DNA of 64,000 bases from Fontibacillus phaseoli (lineage in GTDB: Bacteria; Bacillota; Bacilli; Paenibacillales; Paenibacillaceae): positions 62,001-126,000 of the forward strand of contig NZ_QPJW01000002.1 in assembly GCF_003337355.1 (NCBI RefSeq), written 5' to 3'. Every line of letters begins with the position of its first letter. The stretch's first letter is position 1. The position numbers were made by a program, and so were the translations under genes. This document shows positions 17,833 to 24,522 of this stretch, piece by piece. Below the pieces are notes generated by a model. The model was not told the DNA's origin and ran no database searches. It saw nothing but the letters and a program-made list of their open reading frames with translations.

Positions 17833-19478
17833 TTACGCCCCTAAACCCATCAGGGAGTGGCGGTCAACCGCGCCCACGTTGTTGTAGATGATTTCTACTT
17901 TTTGGCGGCGGTCGCCCCGCGCCTGTTCCGGCTCATGGACGATAATACGGTCTATAAATTCATGGACGATTGCCGGGGTTAATTCTTCGATTACGGTGTA
18001 TCTCCGCACCACGGACAAAAACCTGTCCACGTTGACCGCTTGGCTTTCCTCGGCGGCTATCTCTGTTTCCAGAGAAGCGACGGCTTGCGTCAATTCGGCC
18101 TGTTCCGCTTCAAACTTCCCGGACATTTTCTCGTACCGCTCGTCCGTGATTTTCCCCGAAACATTGTCCACATACAGCCGTTCAATCAGCGTATCCAGTT
18201 CAGCAATACGGCGGCGGTGCTTCTCGGCGGTTCGTTTCTTCGCCGCCGTATCCCGCTTTTGCTCCTGCGCGCTCCTGTCCATCACAAGCTTTGCAAACTG
18301 CTTTTCATGCTTGGGAATGTACCGCAGGAGTTGCCGCAGTTCTTCCAGAACAAGCTGTTCCAACTGGCTTTCCCGGATAAAGTGGCAGGTGCATTTCCGG
18401 TTTCCCTGATACTGAACGTCCTTGCGCTACTCGGAACAACTGTAAGAACCCTCATAGCGCGTTCCCCATTTGTTCTTTATTGACCGGGTATAGAAGTACA
18501 GCTTTGCGCCGCAATCGGAACAATAGGCCACGCCGGAGAAAAGGCCGGGATTTCCATAGCGCGGGGCGCGGCGCTTATGCTGTCGCATACTGCGGACAAT
18601 ATCCCATGTTTCCGGGTCGATAATGGCAGGGTGGCTGTCCTCAAACACAAGCTGTTTTTCCGGGGGATTTAAGCGGGGGCGGTTGTCCTTGTAGGATTTC
18701 GACCATGTTTTGAAATTGATGGTCAGCCCCAAGTATTCCGGCGCGTCCAGTATTTTATGTACCGTTGTGGTGTTCCAGAAATACGGGTCTTTGCAGGACC
18801 GGGCTTTCTTCACAATCCCATGCTCGTATTTGTAGCCGCTCGGATTGAGAATGTGTTCCCCGTTGAGCAATCGGGCAATCTGCGCGGGGCCGTAGCCCTC
18901 CACGGACAAGCGGAATATCCGGCGCACATTGGCGGCGCTTTCCTCGTCAATGACAAGCTGTTTCGGGTTGTCCGGGTCTTTGCGGTAGCCATAGGGCGGG
19001 ATAACGGCAAGGCGTTCGCCGCTCTTGCCTTTGGACTGCCACACGGCACGGATTTTCTTACTGGTGTTTTTGACAAACCATTCATTGAACAGGTTCATCA
19101 TGGGGGTAAAGCCGTTTTCCCCGCGCGCCGTGTCCACGTTGTCATTAACGGCAATCAGACGAACGTCCTTTTCTGAAAATAGGATTTCCGTGTATAATCC
19201 TACTTTCAGATAGTCGCGCCCGAAACGGCTCATGTCCTTTACAATGACGGTTGCAACTTTCCCGGCTTCCACATCCTCAATCATTTGAGAAAAGGCGGGG
19301 CGTTCAAAATCGGCCCCGGAATACCCATCGTCATAGATAAACTCGTAAGGGGTAAAGCCGTTTTCCTCGGCGTATTTGGTGAGGATTTTGCGCTGATTGA
19401 TAATGGAATTGCTGTCCCCGGCAAGCTCGTCCTCATGGCTCAATCGTCCATACATTTTTCATTTGGCTGTCTAAGCAT
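17833..19478 (-). pseudogene. Large serine recombinase (TnpX-like), broken
   Basis: The resolvase domain has the catalytic serine in YGRLSHEDELAGDS, then YDDGYSGADFERPAF and KDMSRFGRDYLKVG. The recombinase domain (PPYGYRKDPDNP) and a zinc ribbon (YCSDCGAKLYF) follow. An in-frame TAG near 18427 interrupts the region between SYSCSE and RKDVQYQGN; the frame then continues through the coiled coil to 17833. The 5' end is also damaged: ATG 19478 (with GAGAGG upstream) encodes MLRQPNEK in another frame, so a short deletion separates it from YGRLS. At least two lesions make it non-functional unless suppressed. Confidence 0.85.
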
Positions 19479-19581
19479 TTGTAACCTCTCTTTCCGACAG
19501 CCAACAGACGGTAATGTATACTCTAATTATACCGTTTTTACCGCCTGTTGTCATGGTTGTCGCGGTGATAAGTTGCCTGCT

Positions 19582-19827
19582 TCAAGCCCTGTCCGGCCTG
19601 TCGGCATCATATTGAACCAGACGGGCAAAGGTGGAAACAATATCGCCCTCCTTGCCCTCCTTGCCCTCCTTGCCCTCCTTGCCCTCCTTGCCCTCCTTGC
19701 CCTCCTTGCCCTCCTTGAAGCGGGAGGACACAAGGAAAGTGGTATTGCCGATTTTTCTTGTAGTTGTGCGTTCCGGCTTGATATTGGAAGTGGTATTGAT
19801 ATTTTCATTCTTGATGGTTTCCTGCAT
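19582..19827 (-). CDS. tnpW: TnpW-like transposon-encoded protein with KEG repeats
   Basis: 81 residues from ATG 19827, preceded by AAAGGAG. The middle (TTRKIGNTTFLVSSRF) matches the small TnpW family carried by serine-recombinase transposons, whose role is unknown. Between that motif and DIVSTFARLVQ the protein has eight Lys-Glu-Gly triplets encoded by a 9-base tandem repeat. The repeat keeps frame and is probably an expansion of a KEG-containing linker. It lies between the recombinase and the sigma-like gene. Confidence 0.7.
   Translation of the reverse strand: MQETIKNENINTTSNIKPERTTTRKIGNTTFLVSSRFKEGKEGKEGKEGKEGKEGKEGKEGDIVSTFARLVQYDADRPDRA
19645..19716 (+). repeat. Eight perfect 9-bp tandem copies (GCCCTCCTT)
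   Basis: Eight identical units in 72 bases, inside tnpW, encoding KEG eight times on the minus strand. The unit length is a multiple of three, so copy-number changes keep the frame. It is probably prone to slippage. Confidence 0.98.
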
Positions 19828-19845
19828 AGTAAACTCCTTTCCGGG

Positions 19846-19870
19846 ACTTCGGGCCAACTTGGCCCGAAGT
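19846..19870. promoter_or_regulatory. 25-bp palindrome, copy 1
   Basis: ACTTCGGGCC and GGCCCGAAGT flank AACTT. It lies 19 bases before the tnpW ATG, overlapping the leader. A second copy with inverted centre is at 20719-20743 ahead of the sigma-like gene. It may be an operator or an RNA hairpin; no T-run follows, so it is not a standard terminator. Confidence 0.6.
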
Positions 19871-19951
19871 GGAATTGTACGGCTGACGCCGTTTCCGTAT
19901 CGGCGAGTTTTCATGGAATGTCTATACACAATGCAATGCCGGGGCCGGAGC

Positions 19952-20013
19952 GGTCATATACTTCCTTGAAGTATATGACCCACTCTGACACTTTCCGCTT
20001 CGCGGCAAAGTGT
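19952..20013. other. Two adjacent strong hairpins, possible transfer-origin remnant
   Basis: GGTCATATACTTC (19952-19964) and its perfect complement (19968-19980) enclose three bases. Five bases further, GACACTTT and AAAGTGTC (19986-20013) enclose CGC/GCG pairs. Neither is followed by Ts. Paired hairpins of this type occur at mobilisation origins, but no relaxase gene remains, so the role is conjecture. Confidence 0.45.
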
Positions 20014-20042
20014 CCCGTGGGCTCTCCGAGGGGGAACGCCGC

Positions 20043-20633
20043 CTATGGGCGGGTTCCGGCCTGCCGCAAACGGTCTTGCTCCCGCAATCCCATTTCCAAC
20101 AGGCCGAGAAAAAGCGGGGCGTGGCTTGTGGCCACACTCCGCTTTTTCGTAGTGCACCGCTGATTCGCTATGAGCGAAAGCGGCAGCACAAAAGCAAGGG
20201 GGTATTCCTTAAACTGCTTTACCTCTTTCTGCTTTCCCAAATGCTTGAGCGCGGATTTAATCGAACCGCTTATACTTCCATCGGTCACTCCTTCCAGTCT
20301 TGCAATCTGGCTATACCGCATACCTTCAAAATAATACAGCTTCAATCGGCGTTGCTGTGCTTCAGTCAGAGTATTAAGGGCAGCAGTCAGCATTTCTTCC
20401 GCTTCCTTTTTGATATAGGCTTCCTCTGGCGTTTCCGGCTTGATAACGCACTCGTTTGCAATGCCGTCCTCCATATCTAACGTGTAATGCGCTTTATAGC
20501 GGTAAGTACGCCGCTTGTATGCGGATTCCTGACGGTCAGCGGCTTTCATGGCTTCCAGCATTTCTTCCGTGATTTCCACGAATATATCTTCCTTGCACCA
20601 GTAGTAAAGGTCTTTCAAATTTACAGTTATCAT
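20043..20633 (-). CDS. Transposon sigma-70 region-4-like protein
   Basis: 196 residues. The region EAYIKKEAEEMLTAALNTLT continues into EAQQRRLKLYYFEGMRYSQI and ARLEGVTDGSISGSIKSALK, a sigma-70 region 4-type HTH found in small regulators carried by Firmicute transposons and conjugative elements. ATG 20633 has GGAGG ten bases upstream. The last 45 residues after the HTH are basic and unlike the usual short tail, which may reflect loss of an earlier stop. Its role in the element (control of transposition or cargo) is inferred. Confidence 0.7.
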   Translation of the reverse strand: MITVNLKDLYYWCKEDIFVEITEEMLEAMKAADRQESAYKRRTYRYKAHYTLDMEDGIANECVIKPETPEEAYIKKEAEEMLTAALNTLTEAQQRRLKLYYFEGMRYSQIARLEGVTDGSISGSIKSALKHLGKQKEVKQFKEYPLAFVLPLSLIANQRCTTKKRSVATSHAPLFLGLLEMGLREQDRLRQAGTRP

Positions 20634-20718
20634 GATAATCCTCCATTCGATTTTTAGGTTTACGGGCTTTCAGAATCGAATGGAGCAGGGAGGTGAACGA
20701 CAACCGGGGTAGTAAGGC

Positions 20719-20743
20719 ACTTCGGGCCAAGTTGGCCCGAAGT
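20719..20743. promoter_or_regulatory. 25-bp palindrome, copy 2
   Basis: The same arms as copy 1 (ACTTCGGGCC/GGCCCGAAGT) with AAGTT in the centre. It lies 86 bases upstream of the sigma-like gene. Two identical-arm palindromes ahead of two genes of the element suggest a shared control site. Confidence 0.6.
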
Positions 20744-20772
20744 TGCATGGGGACTTGTCCCAAAGGTCAGCA

Positions 20773-20813
20773 AATAAAAAGACACCTATCCGAGAAAAAA
20801 CTCGAACGGTGTC
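20773..20813 (-). terminator. Terminator upstream of the sigma-like gene (candidate attenuator)
   Basis: On the minus strand GACACC..CGAG pairs with CTCG..GGTGTC, then TTTTTATTT. It lies between a short leader ORF (20888-20953) and the sigma-like gene, the layout expected of a leader-peptide attenuator. It would also end readthrough from the tetR operon. Confidence 0.75.
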
Positions 20814-20887
20814 GTATGGGAAATGGGCGCAGTTGCCACCCGTTTTTTGATGTGTATTATTGAAATTATATTGCCTTAGAACATCAG

Positions 20888-20953
20888 CTATGCCAAGCCG
20901 TCACGACAAGGTGGCGGCCCCTCCAATGCATGAAAAAGCGACTTTGGATACAT
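20888..20953 (-). CDS. 21-residue leader-peptide-like ORF
   Basis: ATG 20953 has GGAGGTG at ideal spacing. The peptide begins MYPKSLFHALEG and contains PPPC, a motif liable to slow the ribosome. A terminator follows 75 bases downstream, then the sigma-like gene. No other function is apparent. I infer a regulatory leader; it is too short for family recognition. Confidence 0.5.
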   Translation of the reverse strand: MYPKSLFHALEGPPPCRDGLA

Positions 20954-21027
20954 GAAGCACCTCCAGTCCAAAGCCGCCTAGTCGAGGATGGGCGCACTTA
21001 TTACGCCCCCTGTTTATGCTTTTTCAA

Positions 21028-21070
21028 AAGTAAAACAGCGGCCTTGATTTCGATTTCAAAGCCGCCGTTT
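21028..21070 (-). terminator. Terminator-like hairpin downstream of tetR
   Basis: On the minus strand AAACGGCGGC (21070-21061) pairs, with one wobble, with GCCGCTGTTT, then TTTACTTTTG. It would end the cargo operon transcript about 75 bases after tetR. Confidence 0.55.
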
Positions 21071-21108
21071 AGGCATAACTATTTACTTGCTAAATGACGG
21101 CTTTTTTT
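21059..21108 (+). terminator. Plus-strand terminator-like hairpin
   Basis: AAGCCGCCGTTTA (21059-21071) pairs, with wobbles, with TAAATGACGGCTT (21091-21103), and seven Ts follow (21102-21108). It shares an arm with the opposite-strand hairpin, so the two structures are alternatives. No plus-strand gene precedes it closely. Confidence 0.5.
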
Positions 21109-21144
21109 ATATGTCATTTATCAAGCTTAATTCTACATATCCTT

Positions 21145-21732
21145 CTACTTAATAACAATTTGGCTAACAACACCACGCAAAATAATATTGGTCACAGTAG
21201 ATTGTATTTGTTCTCCTTGGTCGCGCAGATACATCCAACTATGATAGATAGCCTGAAAGGCATGGGATACTGTCTGAATATCACAGGAAAACCGCACACC
21301 ATGATTAAGTAATGCTTGAGCGGCATCAAAATTTTGTTCACGAAAAGCAGATAACCGTTCTTTTGAAACCTTACGGGCAATGAGTTCTATAGTAGCCGTA
21401 TCCATATGAATTAAAACAGGATATTGAAGTATCATTTTGCTCATAGCCTCAAATACCTGCAAAACACGCTCTTCGCTTGATGAATCTGAATTGGAATCCA
21501 AAAGAGTATTTAGTTCTGCAAAGATTGTCTGCTGTATGTTTTGAACGATGTCTAAATACAGATATTCTTTGCTTTCATAAAACGTATAAAAGGACGCTTT
21601 TGCAATTCCAGCGGCTTTTACCAAATCATCAATTGTGACTTTTTTAATTCCATGTGTTAAAAAAAGTCTTTCTCCCTCCGTGAGGAGTTTTTCATTTATC
21701 CTCTTCTTTTCGTTTTCACTAAAACGCGGCAT
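21145..21732 (-). CDS. TetR-family repressor of the transposon cargo operon
   Basis: 195 residues from ATG 21732, which follows AAGGAGG at good spacing (a GTG nine bases upstream is less likely). The N-terminal HTH is typical: INEKLLTEGERLFLTHGIKK then VTIDDLVKAAGIAKASFYTF. The C-terminal ligand domain is not classifiable by eye. It is the last gene of the operon, 24 bases after the methyltransferase. A long inverted repeat overlaps the operon start site, so autorepression with release by an unknown ligand is likely. Confidence 0.88.
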   Translation of the reverse strand: MPRFSENEKKRINEKLLTEGERLFLTHGIKKVTIDDLVKAAGIAKASFYTFYESKEYLYLDIVQNIQQTIFAELNTLLDSNSDSSSEERVLQVFEAMSKMILQYPVLIHMDTATIELIARKVSKERLSAFREQNFDAAQALLNHGVRFSCDIQTVSHAFQAIYHSWMYLRDQGEQIQSTVTNIILRGVVSQIVIK

Positions 21733-21755
21733 ATTCACCACCTCCTTGTATTTAC

Positions 21756-22547
21756 TTACTGCTTAAACTGAATGTGTAGAATTTGGCTTCTGTTTTTGGT
21801 TGCAGGCAAAATATTCAGTAAGCGAAGGATCATAGGCTGACGCTCTTTTAAAAGATTTCCCGCACTCCATGACTGGATTAATTCAACAGCTGGATGTAGT
21901 TTCTCAATCTCTTTGGCGTTGTTGATCCCCCACAAAAAAGTGCTGCTTATTTTTTTATTGATAAAATAGCTGTGAACAACATCAAAAAACATATGCGCTC
22001 GCGGAAATTCACGCGCTAAAAGCGTTAGTATTTTGGACACATCATTTTCTGAAAAATACATAAGCAGACCCTCGGCTATAATAACAACCTTGCTATTTTT
22101 GTCAAAATGAATTTGTTCTGTCCATGTTGTATCCAAAACAGATTTAGGTATCGTTTGAATTCGCTCATTTTCAGAAAAAAACTGACTCCTAAATTTAATT
22201 ACATCTGGAAAATCAAGATCATACCATTTTAAAAGACCGTTATCCACTCGGGTGATCCGTGTGTCTAATCCCGCACCTAGATTGACAATCGTTGCATTTT
22301 TATCTTGAGAAAGAATACGTTTCACCTCATCATCAATAACCTTTGTGCGCGATAGAATGCCTAATGTTGATATCATACCCCCATCTGTTATTTTATCGTC
22401 CAGATTTATTGTTTTAAGGATTTCCACCGATTTTTCATCTGAAATGATAGGGTTATCCCTTGCCGTTTCTGTAGCACGCGCTACCAAAGGTATAAATAAT
22501 GTTTCGGATATTGGCAATAAATTATTGCTGTTTTTTGTTTCCACCAT
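21756..22547 (-). CDS. SAM-dependent methyltransferase, LCMT/TcmP-like family
   Basis: 263 residues. The SAM-binding motif I is ATIVNLGAGLDTRITRVDNG, followed by the acidic WYDLDFPDV and the VVIIAEGLLMYF segment. These match the leucine carboxyl methyltransferase/Tcmp O-methyltransferase fold. ATG 22547 has GGAGTGAAG upstream; the frame extends to 22583 but without a ribosome site. It overlaps the upstream zinc-ribbon gene by 26 bases, so expression is coupled. The substrate is unknown; detoxification or modification of a small molecule would fit a TetR-controlled cargo gene. Confidence 0.8.
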   Translation of the reverse strand: MVETKNSNNLLPISETLFIPLVARATETARDNPIISDEKSVEILKTINLDDKITDGGMISTLGILSRTKVIDDEVKRILSQDKNATIVNLGAGLDTRITRVDNGLLKWYDLDFPDVIKFRSQFFSENERIQTIPKSVLDTTWTEQIHFDKNSKVVIIAEGLLMYFSENDVSKILTLLAREFPRAHMFFDVVHSYFINKKISSTFLWGINNAKEIEKLHPAVELIQSWSAGNLLKERQPMILRLLNILPATKNRSQILHIQFKQ

Positions 22548-22908
22548 CTTCACTCCAATTCTTAAAATTTGTACCACAGACAATGCAATTTTTCTGCCCG
22601 GGTTTCACTTGATTATTTCCGCAAGTCTGACACTCGAATAAGCCGTTTTTTAGCGACAGGCGAGAGTGGGAGTTAGCTCTATAGTATTCGTCCATTTTTT
22701 TGTCTTGATAAAGCTCAATCTTCAGTAAAACAAAAAGGAATAGGAGAATTATAACGCCCATTATCAGAGAGATCTTTGTTGTTAACTGAAACTGTATTTG
22801 ATTAGTCATTTTCCAAAGGAAATGACTAATAGACGGTACAATAATTAAGCAAATTATCGCACTGCGGAGTATCTTGTGACCGTAATTGATAGAGTTTATT
22901 TTTTTCAT
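22522..22908 (-). CDS. Two-TM protein with C-terminal zinc ribbon
   Basis: 128 residues. Two membrane segments (about 12-31 and 43-63) are followed by a soluble tail with CQTCGN..CIVCGTNF, a CX2C-X11-CX2C zinc ribbon. ATG 22908 follows GAGG. It is the first gene of the cargo operon, directly behind the promoter/operator. I do not recognise a family; a membrane-anchored accessory protein is all that can be said. Confidence 0.75.
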   Translation of the reverse strand: MKKINSINYGHKILRSAIICLIIVPSISHFLWKMTNQIQFQLTTKISLIMGVIILLFLFVLLKIELYQDKKMDEYYRANSHSRLSLKNGLFECQTCGNNQVKPGQKNCIVCGTNFKNWSEDGGNKKQQ

Positions 22909-22919
22909 TATCAAACCTC

Positions 22920-22979
22920 ATATATACTAAATAAATAATTTAGTATATATAGTATACTTCTTGAATTGATAGTTGTCAA
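22920..22979 (-). promoter_or_regulatory. Promoter and TetR operator of the cargo operon
   Basis: The minus strand has TTGACA (22974-22979), a 17-base spacer and TATACT (22951-22956). Immediately downstream, two perfect 13-bp arms (ATATATACTAAAT, 22920-22932 and 22938-22950) with a 5-bp centre cover the expected start site. This is the classical arrangement for repression by the TetR protein encoded in the same operon. Confidence 0.85.
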
Positions 22980-23051
22980 GGCATTAACGCTGTGAATTAT
23001 ACATCTCTCCGTCTGTTGGCTGTCTATCTCGTTATTTTGGTGTTCGGTAGT

Positions 23052-23073
23052 TGCTTCCTTATGGACACTGCCC
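23052..23073 (-). repeat. Right terminal inverted repeat of the transposon
   Basis: Read on the minus strand it matches the left end at 19 of 22 positions (GCAGTGTCC, then AAGGAAGCA). Confidence 0.75.
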
Positions 23074-23105
23074 ATTACGTCAGTAAATATAATAAGGAAA
23101 TGTAA
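23073..23105 (+). pseudogene. Displaced C-terminal codons of the interrupted membrane protein
   Basis: CAT 23073 to TAA 23105 encodes HYVSKYNKEM. If the two flanks are joined at the GGACA they share, this run is in frame with the membrane protein that ends at 17754, with only a TAG between. It looks like the original 3' end pushed 5.3 kb away. Confidence 0.5.
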
Positions 23106-23233
23106 GTTATGATGCACGGTTTTCTATTGCAGGGGTGTGCGCCTATCCGGTATAATATGGATATCGCCATCAACGAGCGTCGGAACTACGCTAGGTAAAA
23201 CATTGAAAAGTGCGGTTAAATGCATACGTTGAT
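23106..23233 (+). promoter_or_regulatory. tRNA-Pro upstream region with promoter
   Basis: TTGCAG (23127-23132), an 18-base spacer and TATAAT (23151-23156) precede the tRNA by about 77 bases. The rest of this 128-base segment shows no other feature. Confidence 0.5.
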
Positions 23234-23310
23234 CGGGGTATGGCGCAGTTAGGTAGCGCCCACCCTTGGGGTGGGTGAGGCCGTGGGTTCGAATCCCGCT
23301 ACTCCGACCA
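23234..23310 (+). tRNA. tRNA-Pro (anticodon GGG)
   Basis: 77 bases fold as a cloverleaf: acceptor CGGGGTA/TACTCCG, D-arm GCGC/GCGC, anticodon stem CACCC/GGGTG around TTGGGGT, and T-arm GTGGG/CCCGC around TTCGAAT. The 3' ACCA is encoded. The anticodon GGG reads CCC/CCU. It lies alone in the accessory island, 160 bases from the transposon end. Confidence 0.95.
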
Positions 23311-23324
23311 TTTAACTGATATTA

Positions 23325-23357
23325 AGAGGTTGCCGGATCGGGCGGCCTCTTTTTTTA
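23325..23357 (+). terminator. Terminator after tRNA-Pro
   Basis: AGAGGTTGCC pairs, with G-U pairs, with GGCGGCCTCT, followed by a run of seven Ts. Confidence 0.8.
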
Positions 23358-23436
23358 TTTTAACGATAAGAACGAGTAATTAGATGCTTTAGTCAGCCCA
23401 TTAATGATTCTATGAGATAGTAATAAAGCATCAAAC

Positions 23437-23480
23437 ATAAAAAAGATGATTCCTGAACGAATCAGAAATCATCTTATTTT
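23437..23480 (-). terminator. Terminator following the two small ORFs
   Basis: AAGATGATT (23443-23451) pairs with AATCATCTT (23467-23475); on the minus strand a T-run follows. It sits 38 bases after the stop of the 23-residue ORF and supports real transcription there. Confidence 0.7.
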
Positions 23481-23517
23481 TCATCATCATATACCACTGA
23501 TTTTCCCAAAACTAAAC

Positions 23518-23589
23518 TTACTCGTTCGGTAAAATCTCACTTAATAACTCCTGTTCCAATTCAAGCGGATCAATCAAATATCCGATCAT
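23518..23589 (-). CDS. 23-residue acidic small ORF
   Basis: ATG 23589 follows AAGGAGG at normal spacing. The peptide starts MIGYLIDPLELEQELL and is strongly acidic. It is 28 bases downstream of a second small ORF with its own ribosome site, and a terminator follows. I recognise no family. The strong ribosome site and terminator favour expression. Confidence 0.5.
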   Translation of the reverse strand: MIGYLIDPLELEQELLSEILPNE

Positions 23590-23617
23590 GATGTTAACCT
23601 CCTTGATGAGAGTGGAG

Positions 23618-23740
23618 TTAATGCCGTCCGGCATAAAATTTTAAAATATCATCGACAGTCAATATAAGTTCATCATCCCGCTGCATGTCATCCTGCCGGG
23701 GCTCCAGTTGTTGTTCCGATGGTTCTAATTGTTGTTCCAT
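23618..23740 (-). CDS. 40-residue small ORF
   Basis: ATG 23740 with GGAGG farther upstream and AAAGG close by. The peptide starts with a Glu/Gln/Pro-rich MEQQLEPSEQQLEPRQ and ends LTVDDILKFYAGRH. Together with the 23-residue ORF it forms a two-gene mini-operon next to decayed glycosyltransferase genes. Function is unknown; a precursor-peptide role can be imagined but has no support. Confidence 0.45.
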   Translation of the reverse strand: MEQQLEPSEQQLEPRQDDMQRDDELILTVDDILKFYAGRH

Positions 23741-23849
23741 TACCTTTCTTGCCTCCTACGCCAATCAAACGGATTGTTGACCTTGCTATCTTTTTATTAC
23801 CCAAATTCTTATTAACTGCACCTTTTTTCAGAATAAAAATGAAGTAAAA

Positions 23850-24485
23850 CTAGCAATATCGGGTATGTTGTAGGTTTCCCCAAACCTCAAGATATTCATT
23901 CACCGCGCCGATCCAGCGAAATTGATTCGTCCTTTTAACAAGACGGTTTCTTCTCAGATTGCTCGTTACATTTCCGAATTCGTCGAATGCCAGATGAGAT
24001 ATTCCATAGAAACCTCAAAAAATATCATCCTTGGTCGCTAAACTGAAAACAAGATTTCTTGCAGCCGCAAAGTCATCGATCCATATGAAATCATGCACCC
24101 GGTCCGTTTATTGAAGTGCCACTGCCTTGGTTTGATCCGAAGAACCCGTATCGACAATAATGATTTCATCCATATTATCTGCTACCGAATCCAAACACCG
24201 CTTCAATTAGGCATGATCCGTCACCTCTAACCAATTTTTATAAATGAAAAGCCATGTTAATTCCAACATATTCCCCGGATCTAAATACGTGTAATATTCG
24301 CGCTGTCTGGCCCCCCCGTCACGGCCCCGCTGAATCGGAGCCACATGGTAGGTTAGCTGCCCGGCAATCCCGACACTGGGGTCCCTTTTGAAACATACCA
24401 TTAGGCCGCCAAACCTTGATTAACCCCGGCGTTTTGTCAACTCCGGCTGGTTTTTAGTCAGAATTACGATGGAAGCAAACGCCAT
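23850..24485 (-). pseudogene. Decayed family-2 glycosyltransferase gene(s)
   Basis: ATG 24485 (with AAAGGAG upstream) begins MAFASIVILTKNQPELTKR, a GT2 N-terminus, but stops after 21 codons. Further on, stretches such as LKRCLDSVADNMDEIIIVDT and GSSDQTKAVAL are a GT2 nucleotide-sugar site. DFAAARNLVFSLATKDDI and LRRNRLVKRTNQFRWIGAVN lie in fragments broken by stops at about 24207 and 24100-24000. At least two ancestral GT2 modules appear fused and deleted. It sits next to a methyltransferase of the type often found in glycan clusters. Confidence 0.75.
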
Positions 24486-24522
24486 TTTTGCTTACTCCTT
24501 TCAACAAATCATAGTGCTGTTC

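Larger units (their letters stand above)
17754..23073. mobile_element. 5.3-kb serine-recombinase transposon with regulated cargo operon
   Basis: The ends carry 22-base imperfect inverted repeats (19 of 22 matching; shared cores CAGTGTCC and AAGGAAGCA). Inside, all on the minus strand, are a large serine recombinase (decayed), a TnpW-type small protein, a sigma-70-like protein, and a cargo operon of zinc-ribbon membrane protein, SAM methyltransferase and TetR regulator. Gene content resembles compact Tn4451/TnpX-like elements of Clostridia and Bacilli. GC-rich transposition genes contrast with AT-rich cargo, suggesting a composite origin. The recombinase damage implies it is no longer autonomously mobile. 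Confidence 0.8.

Noticed and set aside
19645..19716. Tandem repeat considered as a CRISPR array
   Set aside because: The 9-bp units are contiguous without spacers and encode KEG in frame; no cas genes are present.
24207..24401. Minus-strand ORF of 64 codons as an independent gene
   Set aside because: Its end joins glycosyltransferase-like sequence and it has no ribosome site; it is treated as part of the decayed GT2 region.
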